A stretch of 6,703 bases of DNA, taken from contig JACOUZ010000022.1 in the NCBI GenBank assembly GCA_016177515.1, positions 1-6,703 on the forward strand, in the 5' to 3' direction. Position numbers and translations under genes: made by a program. The stretch is from Acidobacteriota bacterium. GTDB taxonomy: Bacteria > Acidobacteriota > Polarisedimenticolia > Gp22-AA2. Numbering within the stretch: position 1 is the stretch's first letter; the number at the start of each line of letters is the position of its first letter. The notes beneath the pieces were generated by a model. That model made no database searches and was not told the origin of the DNA. It saw nothing but the letters and a program-made list of their open reading frames with translations. Below, one piece after another: positions 1-5,854 of this stretch.

Positions 1-2566
1 CGCCGTTGCGATCCACGGTGATGACCGGCGAGTCCCAGGTCTCCCAGTGGGCCGGGTTGGCCTTGTCGCCGAGCGCCTTCTGGATCGACAGCCGCACGGA
101 GTAGGTGCCGTTCGGCAGGAAGCCGCTGCTGCGCGGGTCGGCGCCGTCCCAGGCCAGGGAGAAGAATTCGTCCCGGGCGGCGTTGCGCCCGACGTAGTTG
201 ATCTCGGCCAGCCGGCCGAGGGCGGGGCCGCCGGTCGAGAAGGCTTCGAGCCGCAGGCGGCGGACCTGGTGATCCAGGTGCACCAGGATGAAGGCCGGAT
301 TGCTGTTGGTGATTGTCGCGGGCTCGCTGGTCCCGACGCTGTTCGTGGTCCGCAGGAGCGGGTTGCCGAAGGTCGAGGCTGCAGGGTTGAGGACCAGGAC
401 CGACTGGTAATCCCCCTTCAGGCCGGTAAAGGGCACTCTCGCCACCTGCCCGCCGCCCTGGGGGGTGATCATGATGAACCCGCCGTATTGGGAACGCTCC
501 TGGAGCCCGGCGGGCTCCGTGAAGGTGATGTCGACGTCGGCGCTCGATCCGGCGGCGACGGCGACGGGGTTCGCGCTGAAGGAGACAGCGGCCGAGCCCT
601 GGAAGAACTGCGGCGCAAACGTCCGGTTCCCGGTGGCCAGCGCCGCCACGCTCGACAGGTCATAGATCGCGTCGCCCGCCCCCTTGTTCGCGATGGTGAG
701 CGTCCGGGTCGCGGGGCCGCCCCCGGTCTCGCCGAGCGACAGCTTGCCCGGCGTCACCTTGGTGGTCGCGCCGATCGCGGCGTTGATGTTGATCAGTCCG
801 GCCCCCTGGCGATGCGTGACCTCGAGCAGGCCGAGGCCGGGATTGCCAAACCAGAGCCTGGGCGAGGCGCTGTTCTGCAGGATGTCCCGCACCACCTGGC
901 TGGGAGTGTTCGGCTGCGCTTGGAGGAGAAGGGCCGCCGAGCCGGCGACGTGCGGCGAGGACATAGACGTGCCGCTGTTGACCCCGTACCCGCCCTGCGC
1001 CAGGGGCACCGTCGAGAAGATCAGGCCGCCGGGCGCCGCGATGTCGGGCTTGAGGGCGAGGTCGGGGCTGGCGCCGTAGGAGCTGAACGAGGAGATCAGG
1101 CCGCCGGTGGGCACCGCCGCGTCGGCGAACAGCGCGGTCCATTCACCGGTCGTCGGCAGCTGCGACTGGATCAACAGGCCGTCATCCCGGGATATCCCGG
1201 CGACCGGCCGGCCCAGCGCCGGCGCGCCGACCGTCCCGAAGAAGATGCCGGCGCTGCTGTTGAAGACCAGGACCGACGCGGCTCCGGCATCGAAGGCGTT
1301 GATTGCCTTTTCGCGGAAGGTGCAGGCGCCGCGGACGATGAGGGCGATCCTCCCGGTCAGGCCGGCCGGCAGGGGCAGATCGGTGTTGCAGGCCCGGCCG
1401 GCGTCGACGATGTCGAACGTCCCCGACGTCGGCGGGACGGGCGCGCCGCTCATCGCGGCATAGCCGACGAGGTTTCCCGCACCGGTGCGGAGCGCCGGCA
1501 GGTGCACCCTGGTGTTGTCCACCGCGGCGCTGCCGATCGATTTCTGGCCGACGCCCGGGGCGCTCATCGAATAGAGGCCGGCGGCGGCGGCGTTTCCGGC
1601 GGAGCAGACCACCACCACGCCGCTGTTGACCAGGTTGTCCGCTCCCCGCGCCGTCGGGAAGTTCGGCCACTGGAACGACGACCCGATGCTCATGTTGAGG
1701 ACCTGGTTGCCGTCGGCCAGGACGCGCTCCATGGCCGCCAGCATGATGTCTCCCGTCGTGGTGCCGGAGCACCCGAAGACCCGGTAAGCGTTGAAGGTGA
1801 CGTCCGGGGCGACCCCCACGACGCCGCCGTTCGCCCCCAGGATGCCGGACACGTGGGTCCCGTGGCCGTTGCAGTCCATTGGATCGGGGTCGGGTTGAGG
1901 AGTGCTCGGGAAACCGGAATAGGCGTCTCCGACGAAGTCAAAGCCGCCGACGACGCGGTAGCCGGGACCGAACCCGCCCCCCAGATCGGGATGGTTGTAG
2001 TCGATGCCGGTGTCCATCACCGCCACCCTGACCCCGGCGCCGGTGTACCCCGCCGCGTGCGCCTGGTCGGCCCCGGTCATCCCGATGGCGGTGAACAGCT
2101 CGGGGGCGCTCCCGTCGATCGGGACGGCCACGGCCGGCTCGGGCGCCGGGACTATGGCGACCGGCCAGACGTTGACCACGCCCGCCACCCGCGACAACTT
2201 CAGCAGGTCGGCCGGCTTCACCTCCACCGACAGGCCGTTCCAGAGCACGTCGTAACTGTAGCGCTCCTTGAACCTTACGCCGGCCAGGGCGGCGGCGTTT
2301 CTGAAGTCCTGCTTCTCCCGGTGCAGGTCCGCCAGGTAGGCGGTCGCATCCTGGGAGCTCGCCGAGGATGAGAGCGCTTCCGACAGGGGCAGGCTGGACA
2401 GCTCGACGAACCACAGGTTCGAGGCCGGGGCCAGGACCCCCTCGCTGCCCGGGCCGTTCGGGCCCGAGCCTACCGGGTCGGCCAGCTTGGGCGGGGCCGC
2501 GCCCAGAAGGCCGGTGACGGCGATACACGATACGGCGACGAGAAGGATGCGTGCGGCGTGTCTCAT
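1..2566 (-). CDS. Secreted subtilisin-like (S8) serine protease with PA domain, C-terminus cut by window edge
   Basis: A minus-strand reading frame starts at ATG 2566-2564 and stays open for 855 codons to the left edge, so the C-terminus is missing. Residues 1-24 look like a Sec signal peptide (MRHAARILLV, then a hydrophobic stretch ending LLGAA). Residues about 50-140 resemble an I9-type propeptide. The S8 catalytic triad is complete: Asp185 (AVMDTGIDYNHPD), His235 (DCNGHGTHVSG) and Ser534 (SGTSMSSPHVAG), with the oxyanion Asn325 in CSAGN. A PA domain is inserted at about 355-480 (RIALIVRGACTFREKA, with a likely C393-C415 disulfide); C232 and C266 may form another. After the catalytic domain come Ig/Fn3-like segments at about 605-715 (ATRTLTIANKGAGD) and 720-855 (LPNGTYSVRLSIQ). 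The role is hydrolysis of extracellular proteins or peptides; the substrate is unknown. It is transcribed divergently from the MFS gene. The family call is very secure and the start is well supported by the ribosome binding site and signal peptide. Confidence 0.96.
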   Translation of the reverse strand, partial: MRHAARILLVAVSCIAVTGLLGAAPPKLADPVGSGPNGPGSEGVLAPASNLWFVELSSLPLSEALSSSASSQDATAYLADLHREKQDFRNAAALAGVRFKERYSYDVLWNGLSVEVKPADLLKLSRVAGVVNVWPVAIVPAPEPAVAVPIDGSAPELFTAIGMTGADQAHAAGYTGAGVRVAVMDTGIDYNHPDLGGGFGPGYRVVGGFDFVGDAYSGFPSTPQPDPDPMDCNGHGTHVSGILGANGGVVGVAPDVTFNAYRVFGCSGTTTGDIMLAAMERVLADGNQVLNMSIGSSFQWPNFPTARGADNLVNSGVVVVCSAGNAAAAGLYSMSAPGVGQKSIGSAAVDNTRVHLPALRTGAGNLVGYAAMSGAPVPPTSGTFDIVDAGRACNTDLPLPAGLTGRIALIVRGACTFREKAINAFDAGAASVLVFNSSAGIFFGTVGAPALGRPVAGISRDDGLLIQSQLPTTGEWTALFADAAVPTGGLISSFSSYGASPDLALKPDIAAPGGLIFSTVPLAQGGYGVNSGTSMSSPHVAGSAALLLQAQPNTPSQVVRDILQNSASPRLWFGNPGLGLLEVTHRQGAGLININAAIGATTKVTPGKLSLGETGGGPATRTLTIANKGAGDAIYDLSSVAALATGNRTFAPQFFQGSAAVSFSANPVAVAAGSSADVDITFTEPAGLQERSQYGGFIMITPQGGGQVARVPFTGLKGDYQSVLVLNPAASTFGNPLLRTTNSVGTSEPATITNSNPAFILVHLDHQVRRLRLEAFSTGGPALGRLAEINYVGRNAARDEFFSLAWDGADPRSSGFLPNGTYSVRLSIQKALGDKANPAHWETWDSPVITVDRNG

Positions 2567-2570
2567 GTCT

Positions 2571-2578
2571 CTCCCTCC
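2571..2578 (-). promoter_or_regulatory. Ribosome binding site of the protease gene
   Basis: On the minus strand GGAGGGAG lies just upstream of ATG 2566, with the GGAGG core 7 nt from the start codon. This is a strong Shine-Dalgarno sequence. It fixes the start, together with the signal peptide that follows immediately. Confidence 0.85.
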
Positions 2579-2599
2579 ACAGGTAGAGGTTAGCGACGC

Positions 2600-2612
2600 C
2601 TGGACGGTCCAG
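2600..2612. repeat. 13-bp perfect dyad in the protease 5' leader
   Basis: CTGGAC-G-GTCCAG is a perfect 6-bp inverted repeat around one central base. It lies between the predicted transcription start of the protease gene (about 2641) and its start codon, 33 bp upstream of the ATG. It could be a repressor operator or a small RNA hairpin; no T-run follows on either strand, so it is not an intrinsic terminator. No regulator is assigned. Confidence 0.5.
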
Positions 2613-2647
2613 TTCCCTGAGCGGTCGTGTCGGCAGATTTCCAAGCG

Positions 2648-2677
2648 CTTATATGCCACGTTTCCGGAAAAAGTCAA
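2648..2677 (-). promoter_or_regulatory. Sigma70-type promoter for the protease gene
   Basis: On the minus strand, TTGACT (2677-2672, 5 of 6 consensus) and TATAAG (2653-2648, 5 of 6) are separated by 18 bp. Transcription would start near 2641, giving a leader of about 75 nt. This short AT-rich patch stands out in a GC-rich window and is correctly placed for the divergent protease gene. Confidence 0.75.
2661..2670. repeat. 10-bp perfect palindrome inside the protease promoter spacer
   Basis: TTTCCGGAAA reads identically on both strands and lies between the -10 and -35 boxes of the protease promoter. That is a typical place for a repressor or MerR-like site. At 10 bp it could also be chance, and no matching regulator gene is present in the window. 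Confidence 0.4.
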
Positions 2678-2756
2678 TGTCCGATCCGCGGGGACGGGGA
2701 TGCTAGGATGCCCCCGTGGCCATGATCTTTTCCGACCGCCCGGCCGGCGGCGCCCC

Positions 2757-3947
2757 GTGACCGACCGCGTCGTCCTCTACGCCGCCGCTTTCGTGCGGTC
2801 CCTGGCGACCGGCATGATCGGCGTCCTCATGGGCGTCTATCTCGCCCGGCTCGAGTTCGACCCGTTCCGGATCGGGTACGTGGTAGGCGCGGGGCTTCTC
2901 GGATGCGCCGCCGCGGCCCTCCTGGTCACCTGCTTCGCCGACCGCGCCGGCCGCAGGCTCTCCCTGATCGGCGTGTCGCTCCTGTCGTTCGCGGGGGGCT
3001 GCGCCTTCGCCCTCACCTCCCATCCCTTCGCAGCCGGGGCGGCGGCGTTTCTCGGCATGGTGAACGGCATGGGGCGCGACCGCGGCGCCGCGCTCATCCT
3101 CGACCAGGTGATCCTGCCCGCGACCGTCGGAGACGAGCGCCGCACGCAGGTGTTCGCCTGGTACAACGTCCTGCAGGACATCGGCCACGCCGTCGGCGGG
3201 CTTTTGGCCGGCCTGCCCGCCCTGTTGCGGGGGCTGGGGGCGGAAGGACTCGGGTCGTTCCGCCTGAGCGTCGGCTTCTACGCGCTCCTGATGCTGGCCT
3301 GCGCCGCGCTCTACCTGCGCCTGTCGCCGCGGGTCGAGCCGCTGGACGGCCCGGAAAAGACGCGGGTCTCGCCCGCGACCCGGCGCGTCCTCTGGCGCAT
3401 CTCGTCGCTGTTCGCGTTCGACAGTCTGGCGGGCGGCTTCCTGACCACGGCGCTCCTGACCTTCTTCTTCTACGAGCGCTTCGGAGTGGGGGAGGCGGTC
3501 CTCGGCCCGCTGTTCTTCGGGGCGCGGGTCCTGAACGCCCTCTCCCACCTGGGTGCCGCCTGGCTGGCGCGCCACATCGGGCTGGTCAACACCATGGTCT
3601 TCACCCACATCCCCTCCAGCCTGCTGATGATCACCGTGGCCTACGCCCCCAACTTCACGGTCGCCGCCCTGCTGTTTCTGCTGCGCGAAGGCCTGGTCGA
3701 GATGGACGTGCCGACGCGCCAGTCGTACGTGATGGCCGTGGTGCGCCCGGAAGAGCGCACCCTGGCCTCCGGAGTCACCCACCTGGTGCGCGTCGGTGCC
3801 TGGGCCATCGCCCCGGCGTTCGCCGGCTGGTTCATGGGCGATCTGTCGCTCATGACCCCCCTGGTCATCGGCTCCGGCCTGAAGATCGTCTACGACGTCC
3901 TGCTCTACGCCGCCTTCCGCGGCACGCGGGCCCCCGAAGAGGTTTGA
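2757..3947 (+). CDS. Major facilitator superfamily (MFS) transporter
   Basis: This encodes a 396-residue inner-membrane protein rich in hydrophobic helices, the usual size for a 12-helix MFS carrier. The signature motif A is clear in the loop after helix 2 (FADRAGRR, residues 60-67). A long central cytoplasmic loop (about 188-212) separates the two halves. A conserved-looking stretch in the second half, EMDVPTRQSYVMAVVRPEER (315-334), recalls multidrug-type MFS members. The substrate cannot be read from the sequence. The frame continues upstream to an ATG at 2487 that overlaps the protease gene on the other strand. An in-frame ATG at 2700 is another candidate, but 7 of the first 12 codons after it end in A or T, unlike the gene body. 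GTG 2757, just before the first helix, is therefore preferred, although its ribosome binding site is weak. I see no convincing plus-strand promoter. The stop codon overlaps the -35 box of the next promoter, and no terminator follows, so readthrough into fur is possible. Confidence 0.9.
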   Translation: MTDRVVLYAAAFVRSLATGMIGVLMGVYLARLEFDPFRIGYVVGAGLLGCAAAALLVTCFADRAGRRLSLIGVSLLSFAGGCAFALTSHPFAAGAAAFLGMVNGMGRDRGAALILDQVILPATVGDERRTQVFAWYNVLQDIGHAVGGLLAGLPALLRGLGAEGLGSFRLSVGFYALLMLACAALYLRLSPRVEPLDGPEKTRVSPATRRVLWRISSLFAFDSLAGGFLTTALLTFFFYERFGVGEAVLGPLFFGARVLNALSHLGAAWLARHIGLVNTMVFTHIPSSLLMITVAYAPNFTVAALLFLLREGLVEMDVPTRQSYVMAVVRPEERTLASGVTHLVRVGAWAIAPAFAGWFMGDLSLMTPLVIGSGLKIVYDVLLYAAFRGTRAPEEV

Positions 3948-3972
3948 CAGGCCGGACCGGCCGGGGGATAAT
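3944..3972 (+). promoter_or_regulatory. Near-consensus sigma70 promoter of the fur-FTR1 operon
   Basis: TTGACA (3944-3949, perfect -35) and GATAAT (3967-3972, 5 of 6 to the -10 consensus) are separated by the ideal 17 bp. Transcription would start near 3979, giving a leader of about 25 nt before the fur start codon. The TGA stop of the MFS gene (3945-3947) lies inside the -35 hexamer. Confidence 0.85.
3950..3962. repeat. GC-only 13-bp dyad in the fur promoter spacer
   Basis: GGCCGG-A-CCGGCC is a perfect 6-bp inverted repeat around one base, lying wholly between the -35 and -10 boxes. As RNA read through from the MFS gene it could fold into a 5-bp stem with a 3-nt loop. The following bases are GGGGGA rather than a T-run, so it is not an intrinsic terminator. 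It may affect promoter strength or bind a regulator, or may be chance in GC-rich DNA. Confidence 0.4.
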
Positions 3973-3988
3973 TGAGACTGAGTTGCAA
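3972..3988. promoter_or_regulatory. Fur-box-like operator over the fur operon start site
   Basis: TTGAGACT-G-AGTTGCAA is an 8-1-8 dyad with 6 of 8 complementary pairs; its 7-1-7 core has 5 of 7. The left core half TGAGACT matches 5 of 7 positions of the Fur half-site TGATAAT. The site abuts the -10 box and covers the predicted transcription start, where a repressor would block initiation. An overlapping perfect palindrome, AGTTGCAACT, lies at 3981-3990. Binding by the Fur encoded immediately downstream is inferred. Confidence 0.6.
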
Positions 3989-3990
3989 CT

Positions 3991-3997
3991 AGGAAGG
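3991..3997 (+). promoter_or_regulatory. Ribosome binding site of fur
   Basis: AGGAAGG lies 6 nt before GTG 4004. It decides the start, because the same frame is open far upstream through the MFS gene and the first in-frame ATG downstream (4055) would delete the N-terminal helix. Confidence 0.75.
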
Positions 3998-4003
3998 GCC
4001 CCG

Positions 4004-4528
4004 GTGCCGGCGATCGAGCGCTTCGCGAAGTACCTGTCCGAGAACCGCCTCAAGATGACGCGGGAGAGGCGCGCCATCCTCGCCGACGTGCTGTCGGTGC
4101 GCGGGCACTTCGACGTGGACGATCTCCTCGCCCGCCTGCGCCGCTCGGGACACCACGTGTCGCGCGCCACTCTGTACCGCACCCTGCCGCGGCTGGTCGA
4201 ATCGGGGCTGATCCACAAGGTCGAGATGGTTGACGGCCAGGCCCGCTACGAGTTGATGATCGGGCGGCACCATCACGATCACATGGTCTGCCTCCGCTGC
4301 GGCACGATCCTCGAGTTCGAAAGCCCCGAGGTCGAGCGCATCCAGGAAGACGTGTGCCGCCGGAAAAAGTTCGTGATGACCGGCCACACCCACCAGATCC
4401 GCGGCTACTGCGTTTCCTGCGCCGGCGACGACCGCGCCCGCGCCCTGGACAGCCGGGGCAGCAACGTGGCCGGCCGGAGTCGCGCCGGGGCCGGCGGGGC
4501 CCGTGCCGGCGGGCGGACGGGTCCCTGA
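4004..4528 (+). CDS. fur: Fur-family metal-dependent transcriptional repressor
   Basis: This encodes a 174-residue Fur-family regulator, a cytoplasmic dimer that uses iron as corepressor to block iron-uptake promoters. The N-terminal winged helix covers about residues 5-82, with the recognition helix in HVSRATLYRTLPRLVESGLI (51-70). His35 in RGHFDVDDL matches the position of a metal ligand in other Fur proteins. The metal and dimer domain has HHHDHMVCLRCG (89-100), closely like the Fur signature, and a second Cys pair at Cys136/Cys139 (YCVSC). With Cys96/Cys99 this gives the four-cysteine structural zinc site. GTG is chosen as start because AGGAAGG lies 6 nt upstream. Residues 140-174 are an Arg/Gly/Ala-rich tail beyond the usual Fur end. 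The stop overlaps the FTR1 start codon (TGATG), so the two are probably translationally coupled. Iron specificity is inferred from the partner gene; PerR- or Zur-like sensing is not excluded by sequence alone. Confidence 0.93.
   Translation: MPAIERFAKYLSENRLKMTRERRAILADVLSVRGHFDVDDLLARLRRSGHHVSRATLYRTLPRLVESGLIHKVEMVDGQARYELMIGRHHHDHMVCLRCGTILEFESPEVERIQEDVCRRKKFVMTGHTHQIRGYCVSCAGDDRARALDSRGSNVAGRSRAGAGGARAGGRTGP
4490..4510 (+). other. Possible RNA hairpin ahead of the FTR1 start
   Basis: GCCGGC at 4490-4495 and again at 4505-4510 are self-complementary and can pair across a 9-nt loop, ending 17 nt before the FTR1 ATG. It lies inside the fur coding tail. It could limit FTR1 initiation unless ribosomes finishing fur melt it, but short GC stems are common in such DNA. 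Confidence 0.25.
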
Positions 4529-5844
4529 TGCTCGAAGCCCTGGTGGTGACGCTTCGCGAGGGAGTCGAGGCGGCCCTGGTGGCCGGCATCATCCTCATCT
4601 ACCTGCGCAAGACGGGGCGCGAGCCGCTCGGCCGCTGGGTCTACCTCGGCCTTCTGGCCGGCATCGCCGCCAGCGTCGCCTGCGCCTTCGTGTTCGCCCG
4701 CCTGGGGATCGAGGAGGAGGCCTACGAGGGGTGGCTGATGATCGCCGGGGCGATCCTGGTGAGCACGATGGTCATCTGGATGCTGCGCACGGCGCAGCGC
4801 CTCAAGCAGGCCATCGAGTCCCGCGTCGAGGCAATCGCCTCCCGGGCGCCGGGCGCGGGGGCGGCGGGAGGGGCCGTGGCGGCGGGCCTGTTCGGGCTCA
4901 CGTTCGTTCTCATCCTGCGCGAGGGGATCGAGACCGTCCTTTTCCTGGCGGCGGTCAAACTGACCACCGGCGCGCTCCTGACGTTTTTCGGCGGGCTCCT
5001 GGGGATCGCCCTGGCGGTCCTGTTCGGCGTCTCATTCGTGCGCGGCACGGCGCGCGTCGACCTGCAACGCTTCTTCACGGTCACCGCGATCGTTCTGTTC
5101 GTCCTGTCGGCGCAGCTCCTGGTGGGGGGGCTGCACGAGTTCGGCGAGCGCGGCACCATTCCGATCGGGGCGAAAGAGATGCAGATGATCGGGCCGGTCG
5201 TGAAGAACAACGTGATCCTGCTGGCCTCGCTCCTGGCGCTGCCGCTCATCGTCCTCCTCGTGCCGGGGCGCGCCGAGAAGAAGCGGGCGGCGGAGGCGGC
5301 GGGGCTCGAGGGGCCGGAGCGGCGCCTGGCGCTGGCCGGCCTGCGGCGCGAGCGTCGCTGGAAGCGGATGTTCGCGGCGGTCGGCATCGTCGCCATCGCG
5401 TCGCTGACGGCCTCGTACGCCTTCTCGCGCCTGCCGCGCGGCATTGATCCGCCGGTGATGCTCAGTCCCGACGACTCCGGGCTCGTGCGGCTTCCGAAGG
5501 CCGGGTTCGAGGACGGCAGGCTCCACCGCTATGGCGTCGAGACGGACGGCACGGTGGTGCGCTTCTTCGTGAAGAAGTCCGGCACCCGACTCGTGCCGGT
5601 GTTCGACAGCTGCCAGGTTTGCGGGGCGCACGGGTACGCCGACATCAAGGGGCGCCTCGTCTGCCTGGCCTGCGCCGCCGACATCAATCCCGCCACCCTG
5701 GGGACGGGCGGCGGCTGCAACCCGATCCCGCTGCCGTTCAGGGACGAGGGGGCCGACCTGGCGATCGCCGTCTCCGACCTGCGGTCCCAGGCGGCGGCCT
5801 TCCGCGCCGCGCAGGCGACCGCGGCGAAGCCCCCGTCCGACTGA
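4528..5844 (+). CDS. FTR1-family iron permease fused to FtrD-like (DUF2318) cysteine domain
   Basis: This encodes a 438-residue inner-membrane protein. Residues 1-247 form the FTR1/EfeU permease with both iron-binding REGxE motifs in membrane helices: REGVE (10-14) and REGIE (131-135). A charged cytoplasmic linker (about 248-280) leads to an extra membrane helix (281-300). The extracytoplasmic C-terminal domain (about 305-405) has the DUF2318/FtrD pattern: CQVCGAHGY (362-370), CLAC (379-382) and GGGCNPIP (394-401). Five Cys residues (362, 365, 379, 382, 397) probably bind iron or an iron-sulfur centre. FTR1 permeases alone are usually about 270-280 residues, so this is a natural two-domain fusion. 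ATG 4528 shares its A with the fur stop TGA, and the protein begins directly at the first helix. The fusion probably couples iron handling or oxidation outside the membrane to import through the permease; that coupling is inferred. Confidence 0.93.
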   Translation: MLEALVVTLREGVEAALVAGIILIYLRKTGREPLGRWVYLGLLAGIAASVACAFVFARLGIEEEAYEGWLMIAGAILVSTMVIWMLRTAQRLKQAIESRVEAIASRAPGAGAAGGAVAAGLFGLTFVLILREGIETVLFLAAVKLTTGALLTFFGGLLGIALAVLFGVSFVRGTARVDLQRFFTVTAIVLFVLSAQLLVGGLHEFGERGTIPIGAKEMQMIGPVVKNNVILLASLLALPLIVLLVPGRAEKKRAAEAAGLEGPERRLALAGLRRERRWKRMFAAVGIVAIASLTASYAFSRLPRGIDPPVMLSPDDSGLVRLPKAGFEDGRLHRYGVETDGTVVRFFVKKSGTRLVPVFDSCQVCGAHGYADIKGRLVCLACAADINPATLGTGGGCNPIPLPFRDEGADLAIAVSDLRSQAAAFRAAQATAAKPPSD

Positions 5845-5854
5845 GGCCGGTTCC

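Noticed and set aside
47..2371. 774-codon plus-strand open frame
   Set aside because: It lies antisense to the subtilase, whose triad, PA domain, signal peptide, promoter and ribosome binding site are all present. The plus-strand product is Arg/Gly/Asp/Ala-rich with no recognisable domain, as expected from an antisense frame of a GC-rich gene.
2513..2566. Lipoprotein signal in the protease N-terminus (AVSC around Cys14)
   Set aside because: Cys14 lies in the middle of the hydrophobic stretch and the preceding Ala-Val-Ser is a poor lipobox. An ordinary Sec cleavage after about residue 24 fits better.
2487..2756. N-terminal extension of the MFS gene to the ATG at 2487
   Set aside because: It would overlap the 5' end of the protease gene and its promoter. 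It adds no membrane or domain features, and its stretch just before 2757 has AT-rich third positions unlike the gene.
2703..3782. 359-codon minus-strand open frame
   Set aside because: It is antisense to the MFS gene; the product is charged and repetitive with no domain, while the plus-strand frame shows motif A and regular membrane helices.
3950..3970. Intrinsic terminator after the MFS gene
   Set aside because: The GC stem is followed by GGGGGA rather than a T-run, and it sits inside a strong promoter.
2903..4528. 541-codon plus-strand frame that would fuse an N-terminal region to Fur
   Set aside because: The first 367 codons are an alternative frame of the MFS gene. A promoter, operator and ribosome binding site separate them from Fur, which starts at GTG 4004.
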